This document shows positions 1-11,400 of a stretch of 64,000 nt of DNA, in pieces. Position numbers and translations under genes: made by a program. Numbering within the stretch: position 1 is the first letter of the stretch; each line of letters begins with the position of its first letter. The notes beneath the pieces were generated by a model. That model made no database searches. It was given only the letters and a program-made list of their open reading frames with translations, and was not told the origin of the DNA. This DNA comes from Paulownia fortunei (taxonomy: Eukaryota > Streptophyta > Magnoliopsida > Lamiales > Paulowniaceae): contig CM033115.1 of assembly GCA_019321725.1 (NCBI GenBank), positions 20,284,673 through 20,348,672 of the forward strand, in the 5' to 3' direction.

Positions 1-285
1 TGCGGTTCTCCTAGATCTGGCGTAGCTTATCACGACAGTGGGCCCCACGCTTCTTTCCCCCAACATAATAAAGCATTTTTTGAAAATACAATTGCACTTT
101 CTCTCTCATCGCTTATTTTCTCTCTTTCTTCTTCGTGTTGTCTGACTGTGCAGAGCTTTTTCTCTGCAGACAAAAAAAATCCTCACCGAAGAAGAAGAAG
201 AAGAAAACCATACAAAAACCCAAAATAAATAAAACAAAAAACCCTAGCCTCAGAAGTACGAAGCCTCTCTGTTTTTCCATTTTCC

Positions 286-3200
286 ATGGAGTCCTTGTCT
301 CGACCCCCGCACAGAAGAAAGCACTCCACCACCACAAATGCCTCCTCCTCCTCTTCCTTCTTCTCTTTGAAGAACCCTTACGATGACGTTGTGTTGTCTA
401 ACGGCGGCAAAGCGAAGTTCGGAGCTCATGAGTACGCTGAGATTTTCTCCGGGTCGTCGTCCATTCCGGTGCTCGATCTTTCGGGTCTGGATGAACGGGT
501 GAGTTCGGGCGATTGCCGGAGCTCCAAGCTCGAATATTCTAACATTTTTGGTGGGTTGAGGGATGATGACGTGGCAGTGCCTTATGAAGAGTTGTTTAAT
601 GGTGCTCTAAAGAAAACTAGAACGCGGTGAGTTTTTCTTATTTCCTTTATTGAGAAATTTCCTTTGTTTAAAAAAAAAAAATGAATTTTAATGGAAAATT
701 TGGGAATTCTGTATGCAGTTGTTTAAAAAGATGTGGTGGTTACACTTGTACTCTTGTTGCTGAGTGAGCGTCTGCTGATTGTTTTTGCATTGATGATTTT
801 TAGTTTGTGGTATGTTCATTCATTTATTTTTTCATTAATAAACCTCAATTTTTTTCCTGCTATCCCCTATATGCTTTAGAGAAAATAATTTTGTTTTGTT
901 TCTTACACTTGCTTTAGGCTCCATAACACATGGTTTTGAATCTTTCTCAAAGTTTTCTTTTTACCTTGAATGATTATTGTTTGGTTGATTGCAGTTCCAT
1001 CTATGGAAAGAAAAAGAAAGAAACTAACGCTTTTAACTGCATGTTTTGTGTTGTTATCAAAATTTGCAAATTTTTTTGTGCGCGCAATGTTGAATGGATG
1101 TTAAAGTTTTGTTTTTGATCTCTTTTGACAATGAAATTGATTTGTTTCTGGCTTTTAGATACCAATAAAGTTTACTTTTTCTTCTGGTTGTGCTTATCTA
1201 ATCATATATGAGCTCTGCTAAGTATTAAATGAGCAAGTTGAAAATTCCATTTGGCGCGCAACAGCATATTTAGAACTATCTGAAAGATATCCTATTGGCT
1301 AGAGTGAAGTTTTTTATATCATAGTGTTTCGAACCAACTGCTAAAATTATTTATGCTGGTTGTAATTTCCTTAGGTAGTGGTAAAATCAATGACATCATT
1401 TACATGATTTTGTCTTTGAGTTGTTTCACAAGTAACTTGAAGCATATGACCTAGAATAAAAAAATGTTACAATTTGGAGTTGCCTCTTGGGAATTGCAAC
1501 AGGACTTGTTTGGCACATTTTTGATGCGGCGCAGGCTTAATTTCTTGTAGTTGGTTTGGTGACATGATATTCTGTTTTTTCGTTTTTAAAGAAAGGGAAA
1601 CCCTTTTATAATCATAAGAATAGTAACCACGCCTGATTCCCTGGATTCCTATACGTAGCCAATAGTTCTGAACTTTTTGAACGTTGTTTTGGCTTTCCAT
1701 TCATAACTATAAATAAGGTTGTTAGGGTGTATAAAGTGCACAAGGTATCTCAGTTGCCGGACTTGAATCCAGTAAGAATCTGTGAAAATTATTCACCCAT
1801 TACATCACAAGTTCTTAATCGCACTTGCTAAAATCTCGTTGAATAATAATTCAACATCTGAAGTTCATAGTTATGAGTGGATGATTCTCTGTATGTTTTT
1901 CTTGCTCGTGTTTGCATTTATGTTAAATCTGACGCTTGCAGGCTTTTTCCTTTCCCTTCACTTTTTACTCTTTTTTCCTTTGGGTGGGGGTTGCATAGGT
2001 GTTAGGAGTGAGAGGCTGGAAATTAGGAGTGGTATGACTTTGATGATCTCTTCTTTTAGATTCTTCTAATCTTTTTTTATCTGAAGCATACACATGTTGT
2101 ATTTCCGTTAAATTTATATTTCTCGCTTTTGGTATGTTTGATGGAAAGAGTTCTTTGGTATACTGTTCCTAAATCCTTTATTTTAACTGTTACAGGATTC
2201 CAGCAACTGCACAGTCACCTATTCAAGAATCAAGTTCTCTACATTCTTCAGGAAAGACCAAAAAGTCCCCTGGTGAGGCATCTGATCAATCCGTCGATGG
2301 AATTAAGCAGCATTTGTCGTTCAATAAGACCAGTCAAACAAATAGCGATGCATCAAATGGGAAAACACACATAGCAGAACTCCATGCTGTTCCTGGATTT
2401 ACTTGCTTTGTTGATGGAACTCCTCGGCTGCAGAAGACAGAAGGTGACAGGCCTGTACCTTCACTGAAACATGAAGTTAGTCGCACCTGGAGTTTCAGTG
2501 CTGGCGTTCAAGAGGTTACAGTTAAAGGCGGATTAAGCTCGGAAAAATCACATGCACCTGATAAGTCATGCAATGTGAATGAAATTAACCTCAAATCACA
2601 CATCTCGAAAGTGCCACCACCTTCAAGTAATCCGGCTAATGCAAATGATAACAAGGATCTCAGGCACTCAAGGTTACCAAGTTTTGTTTCTAAAGATGCT
2701 TCGGAAAAGACTGCCGGTGAATATTCACCAGCTTTCTTTGATGAGGAATTAGATGAAAATTCAGTTGCTGCTGTATCTGCCGCTGCCTTGGAAAAAGCCA
2801 TAGAGCAGGCTCAGGAAAGTATAAGAATCGCAAAAATGATAATGGAAAAGAAAAAGGAAGGTCTTCAAGATGGTTCTAAGCCTAGGTCTAAGGGCCAGTT
2901 GAAAGTTAAGGATAAGAAGGAAATTAGGATTGACCGTGAGGCTGATGGTTCAAAAGAGAACAATGCAAGGGAAACATATGAAAGATTAGATCCTTCATTC
3001 CCTATGTTCACTGGTGTTGATGGAAAATTTGCTCCATCCCCCAGTCATAGCGACAATTTTCTTAATGCTGGAAAGGCTGAGGTGGAAAGGGTAAGGGAGA
3101 ATGTTGAAGCAGAACATGGAGATGCATTCACTGAGGTGGGTGAGAAATTTGCTCCATCTTGCAGTCAGAGTGAGACAGTTTATATTGCTGAAACGGTTGA

Positions 3201-6200
3201 ATTGGAAAATGTCGGGCAAAATGTTGAGGCTGCTGAAGCACTATGTAGAGAGTCAACAAATTTTGCTGGATTAGCAGCCAATGCAGAATGTAGAACTGCA
3301 ACTTTGGAGTCTGGGAAGGTAGACAACAATGATAACTTAATATGCTCCACAAATAAACTTGCGTCTCACCTTGAGATGGAAACTGGCAAGGAAACCTTGG
3401 AACAGAGAGAGTTAACCATTCATCAATCAAAAGGGCCTGAAGTCGTTGCTGAACTGGCAGAAAGGGCTCCAAATACTTCTCAAAGGGTGCAAGAGCCGGG
3501 GAAGAGTGTGGATGAAGCCTTGGAACAGTGTCAGGCAACTGTTGGTCATACAGAAGGACCTGAAAATATTGCTGAGCTGTTTGAAAGAGTTCTCAATTGT
3601 TCTCAAAACACGCAAGAGCAGGAGAAGATTATGCATGAAGCAGGTGAAAATTTGAGGATCAGTCAGGAGGATGAAGTACCTGGGGAGAGAGCCAATGTTG
3701 CTGATGATAAGGGAAAGTGTGAGAAGAAATTTGTGGAGAATCAGGGTCTGGTTTATGGGGAACAGTTGACGGTGGTCAAGTCGGAGTTCAATAATAATAA
3801 TTTGCTGAATGAATCTCGAAGTCTGGCCGAGAAACACATGCTGGAGCAAGAAGACATTGAGAAGAAATCTGAAAATGTCCCTGAGTGGAAAGAAAATGGT
3901 CAACATGGAAAAAGTAGTGATGAAGAAGAAAGTGGGATGATGCAGAAAGAGGCGCATCTATGGTTTGAAAGTGAACAGCAGCTGAAGGGGCCCGCGGAGG
4001 AAGAAATAAATGAGAGGGAGCCTGAAATCTTTCCAGAAGTAGGAGAAGTTGGGAAAAAGGTAAATGTAGTTCATGAGCCAGAAATTGATGACAAGAAACT
4101 GAACTGTGGACATGAACTACGCTGGGAATATGAGCAGAATGAAGTTGCTGAGAGACATATGGATACTTCTGAATGTGAAGCAGCTGAGACGATATTGATG
4201 GAAGCAAATAATTGCGCTGAAGTTCAGAGGAGTGAAGTTCCTTGGGATGCTGATGAAACAAATGACACTTGTAGAGGAGCAGGGAGAAGTGAAGAAAATC
4301 AGGATAAATTTGAGTTTCAGGAGGCTGCTTCTGAAAAGGATATTGATGAAGCTGTTGATGCCCATAGTAATGATTCTGGCACAATCTTTAGTGATACTCA
4401 TAGTAATGATACTAGCTCCATCTTTAGTGAGACTCAAGAACATTGTGATGCTGACTTAAATAACAAAGCAGAAGAATATCAAGCAGCAGTTCATGGCTAC
4501 AAAGAGAATGATAGCTTGCCCGGGGTAACTGAAACATGTTCGGCAATTGAGGACAAGGAGGCAGGAAAACCGGACCACCTGGAGGTTAATGAAATGCCTG
4601 GAACAGATAGCTTGCATAGATGTGCCTCTGAAGAGAACTTTATTGGAAGCAAACTGAACAATGCCGTTGAAGGTCTTTCTTCTGATAGCAAGACTGAAAA
4701 TGTTGGTTTAGTGGATGCAGATTATGAAAAAACACTGCCAAAAGATGATGCGTTCAAAACAGCTAGTGAGATTCATAATGCTGCTCAAGAGTATGCTGCT
4801 AAAATTAATATTCAAAATTTACCTGAGGTCCATACTTCTAATATTAAAGCAGCAGAATTTGATCACACAAACGTAATGGAACAAACTTCAGAGAGTAAAG
4901 AAGGATCTGTATCAACCTCCATTCTTGAAAATATAGATGAGGTGTCAACTCACGAGTCTCAAGAATGGGCAGAAAATGCGAAGGACAATACCTCAAGCAA
5001 GGAAGAAGTAAAAGATGACATTGATATGACTTCTGATGAAAGAGAATATGTTGAGGAACAAAGTGAATGGGTATACTCTGAGAACCGAAGTGAAGAGGTG
5101 TACTATCAATCAAATAGTGAACCCAAAGAAATGGACAAATCCATGGAAACTGAAAGAGAGGTGGAAGATCAAAACATGGAAAAGAATAAGGAGATTCTCA
5201 GCGGAACCTCCACCATGGAACAGAAAGATGCAAATGAGCGAAAGTTTGAGACAAATGATCACCAGCAAAGAATTGAAGCCATCAAGAGGGGAAGGGAGAG
5301 GGAAAAAGATAGATTAGCTGTAGAAAGAGCAATCCGAGAAGCTCGTGAGAGGGCATTTGCTGAAGCTCGAGAAAGGGCAGAAAGAGCTGCTGTGGAGAGA
5401 GCAGCAGCTGAGGCTCGACAAAGAGTTACGGCAGAGGCACGGGAGAAGCTTGAGAAGCCCTCCATAGAGACTAAACAACCGGCTGATAAGGCATCCACTG
5501 AAGCCAAGCTTAGAGCAGAACGCGCTGCAGTAGAAAGAGCCACATCAGAGGCCCGTGAACGTGCTCTAGAGAAAGCAATTTCTCAGAAAACTTCAACAGA
5601 GGCAAGAGCACAGGCTGAGAGATACCCAACAGAAAGGTTTTCTAGTTCTTCCAGAAATAATGGACTGAAGCACAGTTTTTCGTCCTCGGTGAGTATCAGT
5701 TTTGTCTGTTTTGCTAGTGACAGATAATATTCACTTGTATGCCAGAAGAATGATGGAACAAGTTTTCCTGTAGGATCTGGAGAAATTTGATGGAACTACT
5801 AGTGAATCAGCACAGAGGCGTAAAGCAAGGTTAGAGAGGCATCAGAGGATAATGGAGCGAGCGGTAATCATGTCTTCATTTTATGTTTAAGCTAATAGCT
5901 AGAACTTGAGCCAGATTATCATTTTTTTTTTCCTATTAATTGGTCTTTTCAGGCAAAGGCCCTTGCAGAGAAGAATATGCGTGATCTTCTAGCCCAGAAA
6001 GAGCAGTCTGAGAGAAATGTAATATTTCCAATTATTTGAATTTATAATGATAGCTAAAATCCCAACTTATTTGTCTTATTGAAAATTAATTTTTTCTTCA
6101 TGAAAAGTTTATTTGTCTAATTGCAGAGACTAGCTGAATCTATTGATGCTGATATTAAGAGATGGGCGACAGGAAAGGAGGGGAACTTGCGTGCACTACT

Positions 6201-7365
6201 CTCGACTCTGCAATATGTATGCATTAGCTCCCCATACACAGCAATAGCATTGAGTCACTATCACAATGACTTGAGTCTTTTTCAGTTTAAATATTTGCAT
6301 ATCAACTTCTAGAACAAAACAAACTGGGGATGCCCTGGTGGGCATCGTGCATAAAATGATTGAATAAATAGAATGCAGTTTACTGTTTTAAGTGTGGCCG
6401 CATGTGTTCTGCTTCCTTCAGTATTAAAAGAAGTGAAGATGAGATTCAGTGACCTTGTACTTTAGTAACTTCACTGCAAAAATACCATGTTAAGCCCAAG
6501 ATCTGAAGCTTTGTGCTTCTCTGCTTTTGTTTTCTCACTCTTTAGTATTTTAGTTTCTCTCTCTTTAGTATTTGTCTTAAAATAAATAATCAAATACGAT
6601 ATGAGACAGCTGCATCAAATCAATTTAGTGAACCCATATTTGTTGTTAACTCTTTTTTACCTGCAGATCCTTGGGCCAGACAGTGGCTGGCACCCTATCT
6701 CCCTGACAGAGATCATAACAACTGCTGCTGTAAAGAAAGCTTACAGGAAGGCAACTCTTTGTGTACATCCTGACAAATTGCAGCAAAGAGGAGCTAGCAT
6801 TCAGCAAAAATACATATGTGAAAAGGTTTTTGATCTTCTCAAGGTATGTTATGGTTACCCTTGAAAACAAAAAAATTTAGTTGTGTATAGGATTCTAAGG
6901 ACATTGATACTTATGGTATAGAATCCTTGCTAGCGTCATAAGAGTACCTTCTGCTCAGCAAATGAAAAGAAAATTGACAATACAGTTAGGTTGTGATTGC
7001 CTATGAGATGATTTAAGATTCCAAAGATATATCTGCATCCAAACTTTTCCTGAAGAGAAAATTCTTCATGATGAAATTTCGGACTGTCGATAATCCATGA
7101 AGTTTTATAGTCGTTTCAACTGATAATCATGAGGATGCATCACATAACTATAGGATGTCAGTTATAGCTCAAGTTGTAGATTGGAATAATCCACATAGCA
7201 CATAGCAAATTAAGTGATGGTCTTTACGTGGGATTAATCAGTCTCTTCCTTCTGTGATTCTTAAATGAATGTCTTCTGCTTCTTGTTTGGCAATACATCT
7301 CACCCACGCTCCTGCTCTATCAACCACAGGCCGCATGGAACAGGTTCAACTCAGAGGAAAGGTGA
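286..7365 (+). CDS. AUL1: Auxilin-like J-domain protein (AUL1 type)
   Basis: Seven coding exons close in phase: 286-626, 2196-5688, 5774-5863, 5953-6018, 6127-6216, 6667-6843 and 7330-7365, giving about 1430 aa. The C-terminal exons encode a J domain with the HPD triad at about residues 1394-1396 (context [11 protein letters not shown]) and an end like other plant auxilin-like proteins ([11 protein letters not shown]). By family knowledge such proteins recruit Hsc70 to clathrin-coated vesicles for uncoating in the cytosol. The N-terminus carries three short repeats of the form Y-x-x-[IL]-F-x-G at about residues 50, 84 and 100. Exon 2 (1164 codons) is an acidic, Glu/Lys-rich, probably disordered region, ending in an Ala/Glu/Arg-rich coiled coil (repeats of the type EARERA, about residues 1145-1250). 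The start is the ATG at 286 in a CCATGG context. Intron 1 is 1.57 kb. Length matches the AUL1 class. The product family is very likely; the exact paralogue is less sure. Confidence 0.93.
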
Positions 7366-8427
7366 ATAGTGAAGTAGTGGCAATTGTTTCAGAGGTGCAT
7401 CTTTGTATTTAATTGATTTATTTATTTTTTCCTATGAGAGGAGGGCTATATCCTAAAAATTTCACCAGGTAGATAAAGTGGGAAGACCTTAAAATATGTT
7501 GGTGAGAAATTGCTTCATTTTCTGATAGCTAGATGTGATTCAATGAACTTGGACCTCTGGTATGCATAAAAGTAAATTTACTATGGTTCAAATAAGTCCA
7601 CTTATTATGGAACTGTAGTTCTTCCATTGGTTGAGCTATTCAACAGCAGTCTCAGCCCTGAGGAAATTGTGTGCTGTTGTGCATATATGGTGTATGGGGC
7701 TTGGGATGGACAATGCTTTTAAAACTTGAAAATAATGCATAATTTGATTAAGAGGGGCCCTCTTAATGACTTCTAATTTTGATCTTGAGCTCCTAGAGAA
7801 CGCCATAGAAGCGGGCAAACTTAGAACTCCTGCGGCCCGAGTCTATGGCCGCATCATGTGTCAGGCATTATTTCTGTTTCCAGATTTGACTGAAGAATAT
7901 ATTCTGGCCGGTGCTTGTTTTGGCTACTTCTGAACGAAGGCAGGCGCAATTTCCGTGTTCTTGTATTTAGTGAAAGCCCTTCAACAGCCAGTGTGATTGC
8001 AGAACAATCAAAAAAGCTTCACAAGATCCTGAAAATGTATATGGAAGACTAAGAAATGTCGAAGGGATCACAGACCTGTTACTTGTAAATGAGCAGAAGG
8101 GGAACATAAAAGAAACTCAATATTGTGGTGTAGTTGCTTGTAGATAATACAGGATTAGTAGTGTTGACTAGAACAAGAAGGAAGCTCTTGCAGAGGAAAC
8201 TTTACTTTTAATTTTTTACCATGAGTGTCAGAGCAGTATCAAAATCTCAAATTTATCAAGGACTATTAGTCAACTAGCTATTATTCTTTAGGCTTTACAT
8301 ACAAAGAAGAAGAACCCGTCATTTAGGTATGATAATTGGCCTCTTCTTTTCTACTGAAGCAGAGAACAGTTTCAGCTTCCTGCACCCGATCCAACTGCGT
8401 GACTACATCTTCAAGAGTTGTATGATT
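7366..8427. other. Convergent 3' region between AUL1 and AGPase
   Basis: This holds the 3' UTR of the auxilin-like gene and, in the opposite direction, that of the AGPase large subunit. No additional coding exon, RNA gene or repeat was recognised. Confidence 0.6.
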
Positions 8428-11400
8428 TTATATGATTGTTCCATCTTTAATGATGGAATTCTTTAGTATAACTGTGATCCCAGATCTAATGTAAAATCCA
8501 TCTTCTGCCCTGTCTGCTTCTTCAACACTCTGAGACGTCGAACGATTCCAAATTTTTTTATCAGTAGCAGATTTTTTTATCGAACAATTTTCTTGCAACA
8601 TAACATTTTTTTTGTGCCTGCATGAGCTTAGAGACCCATGAACAGTATAACAGATGGAAGTAACAATGAAACTTACATCTTTATTTGCAATGACCACATC
8701 CTTTCCGATCTTCGCGTTCTTGTCAATTATACAATTACTTGGAGAAGAAGGCGAAACAGAAACAAGTCAGGAACAGTCTAGAGCACATGATACGGATAAA
8801 ATGAAAAGGAAAAAAACTATAAAGGCAGTGTTTATTAATATTTTCACTACTAGTATAAGTTGTTTCAGGACAAAGATCGGCACAAATGTGAAGACAAGTT
8901 CAATTCAAAGCCTACCTTATTTTCGTATTACTGCCGACACCAATGGGAACCTTTCCCTCAGCTAGAAGAGAAGCAATTTCAGATTCTGTTTGATAATAGT
9001 CTGCACCCATCATCATCGTGTCCTGAAAGACAGATCTCTTCTCTTTTATAATCATTATTATTACAAATATATAAAAGCAAAACATATGACAAAAATTATA
9101 TGATGATTGATGTTATATGTGGAGGAAAAATTGTTAAAAATATATCATATTTAATAATCTTTATTTTTTGTAGGTTTCTTTTTGTAAGTAATGGTTTTCT
9201 TTTATATGGATTATGGATATTTAGATTTTTTTGTATGTTATTGATTTATATTTATTATTACTTAGTTTAACAGAATATTTATTTTGTGTGTTTATTTTTA
9301 AAAAGGAGTAAAAATATTTTTTAAGTGAAATATAAAACTCAAATGAAGTAAAAAATAATAAATAATATGTATTTTGCTTTTCTACTTTTACAAATAAGGC
9401 AGAGTTTAATAATAATAAATATTAATTTTGATGTAGATTTAAAAACTGATTTTAATTCAAAGTGATGGGTTGATGGCCCATAATTTTGATGACTTCACTT
9501 TGGATCAAGAGCCACATAACCCATTATGTTCAAACCAAGTACAGAAAGCAAAATTACGGAGTTTGGTTATAGGACTAGTCTGACAATGCATGCTCAATAA
9601 ACCATAGTTAACGATTTTAAGTCTGGCAATCAGGGTTAGTAAACATGAATATATATATATATATATATATATACCCCTCCTCCCGTGCATTCATTTTCCT
9701 CACGATTCGAGTTTCCATAACAAACTTACAGGTTATTCATTTGCTTTAACTAAAACTCTCATTGATTCTAATCGGAATTCGCAGCATTCACATTCAATCA
9801 TTTGAAACTTTCTCATTGATTCTTCTCGGAGATCACAACACTCGTAGTCAATCATTTGAAACTTTCTCGTTGCTTCTTCTCGGAGATCACAACACTAGCA
9901 CTCAATCATTTCACCTTTCGATTTCTTACTCTATGTTTTTCTGTTTATTTTGTTTTTCACAATAACTTATCTAAATTTAGTTGATTTTTCTCCGAATTCA
10001 GGTAGTTGCGTGAGCGTGAAGGAATTTAGAGATTGTTGAGTACTCGCCTACTACTTAATTTTTATTATTTACTTAAGTGATTTTATAATTTTATATATTT
10101 TTATTTTTCAAATGAAATTATCGGTATTAATTTATTTATTTTTTGTTTTGTCTCAATTTAGCTATTGAGTTGTAGGGTTATGTTAGTTTGATAATGACTT
10201 AATATAACTCTCCTCATCTATGCTATCTCGCTTGATCGTACATCTTATTTCCTATATGAAGGGAATGACGTGAGATTGATGAATTGTATGATTTCGAGGA
10301 GATTGAGTCAAATATGTATGAGTGAGAGACGTTGGACATTGGATTAGGTTTAGAACCTTTAACCCAACTGACATCCATATTTAGTTAAAAATCTCCATAA
10401 TTTGAGTGAGATTGAGTTTTCTAGTTGGATTGAGATTTTTCCTTGAGCAGGAATATATATCTCTAATTCTCATCCAACAGAGTGTGTGAGAGTGAATGTA
10501 ATTCTCCGAAAAACTCTCTCCATATCTTTTCTAAAAAATTTCTCTACGTTCTTCCTTTAAGCATTACTATGGGCTCTAAGGATTTAAGGTGTGTAATGAG
10601 AAATCTATGTTCGTGTCTATGGATTTGAGGTTTGTTATGAGAAATGTATGTTCGTGGTTTGATTAAAAGGAGACTGGTAGATGAGCTTCATTCGGGATAC
10701 GTGGATCGACAATCAGCTGCGTATAAGTATACCCGATCCAAATTAATTATATGAATAATTGATTCATATTATATTATTATTATTTCTACTATTATTATTA
10801 TTATTATCTTGCAAATACAAAATGCAAAATGTTGGAGAGAACAAAATACAATAAGAAGTCATTTATCAACTAAATTCAAATCACTACAAAAAAAAAATAA
10901 AAAAAATCATTTGATAAGAAATAGTTTGAAAAAAAAACCCATTGATATACAACATAAATATCATAGTTGTAAAAATAAATAGACCTCAAATCAATAGAAA
11001 TACCAAAAATCAATTTAGATTTCCTGAAACATAAGAGTTAATAACAAGTGGTAGTTTCATATGAAATGAGCAGAAAATCACAAAATTATGAAATTAATGA
11101 AGCAAATAATAAAAAACATGCAGTAGGCAAAAATTATTTAGTAATTACTATGTGATTTCCAAATTCGATTCACGCAACTATTTGGAGAAAAGTATGATTG
11201 ACAAATAAATATAAAACAAACCAAGTGGCTTTAATCCTCTCTAAAACTCACCTTGAACTCAACACCATAGTCTAAGCGCGACCTTACACCCACTATAGAG
11301 TGCTTGACGCTACACTCCCTCAAGAAGCATCCATGTGAAATTATAGCATCCACTATCTGAAAGAAAGACATTCATGAGAGACGTCCAGAACAGTAAGCTA

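Noticed and set aside
3128..4443. Several long antisense open frames opposite AUL1 exon 2
   Set aside because: They are mirror frames of a Glu/Lys-rich coding exon (Phe/Leu/Ser-rich composition), with no family resemblance and no independent splice structure.
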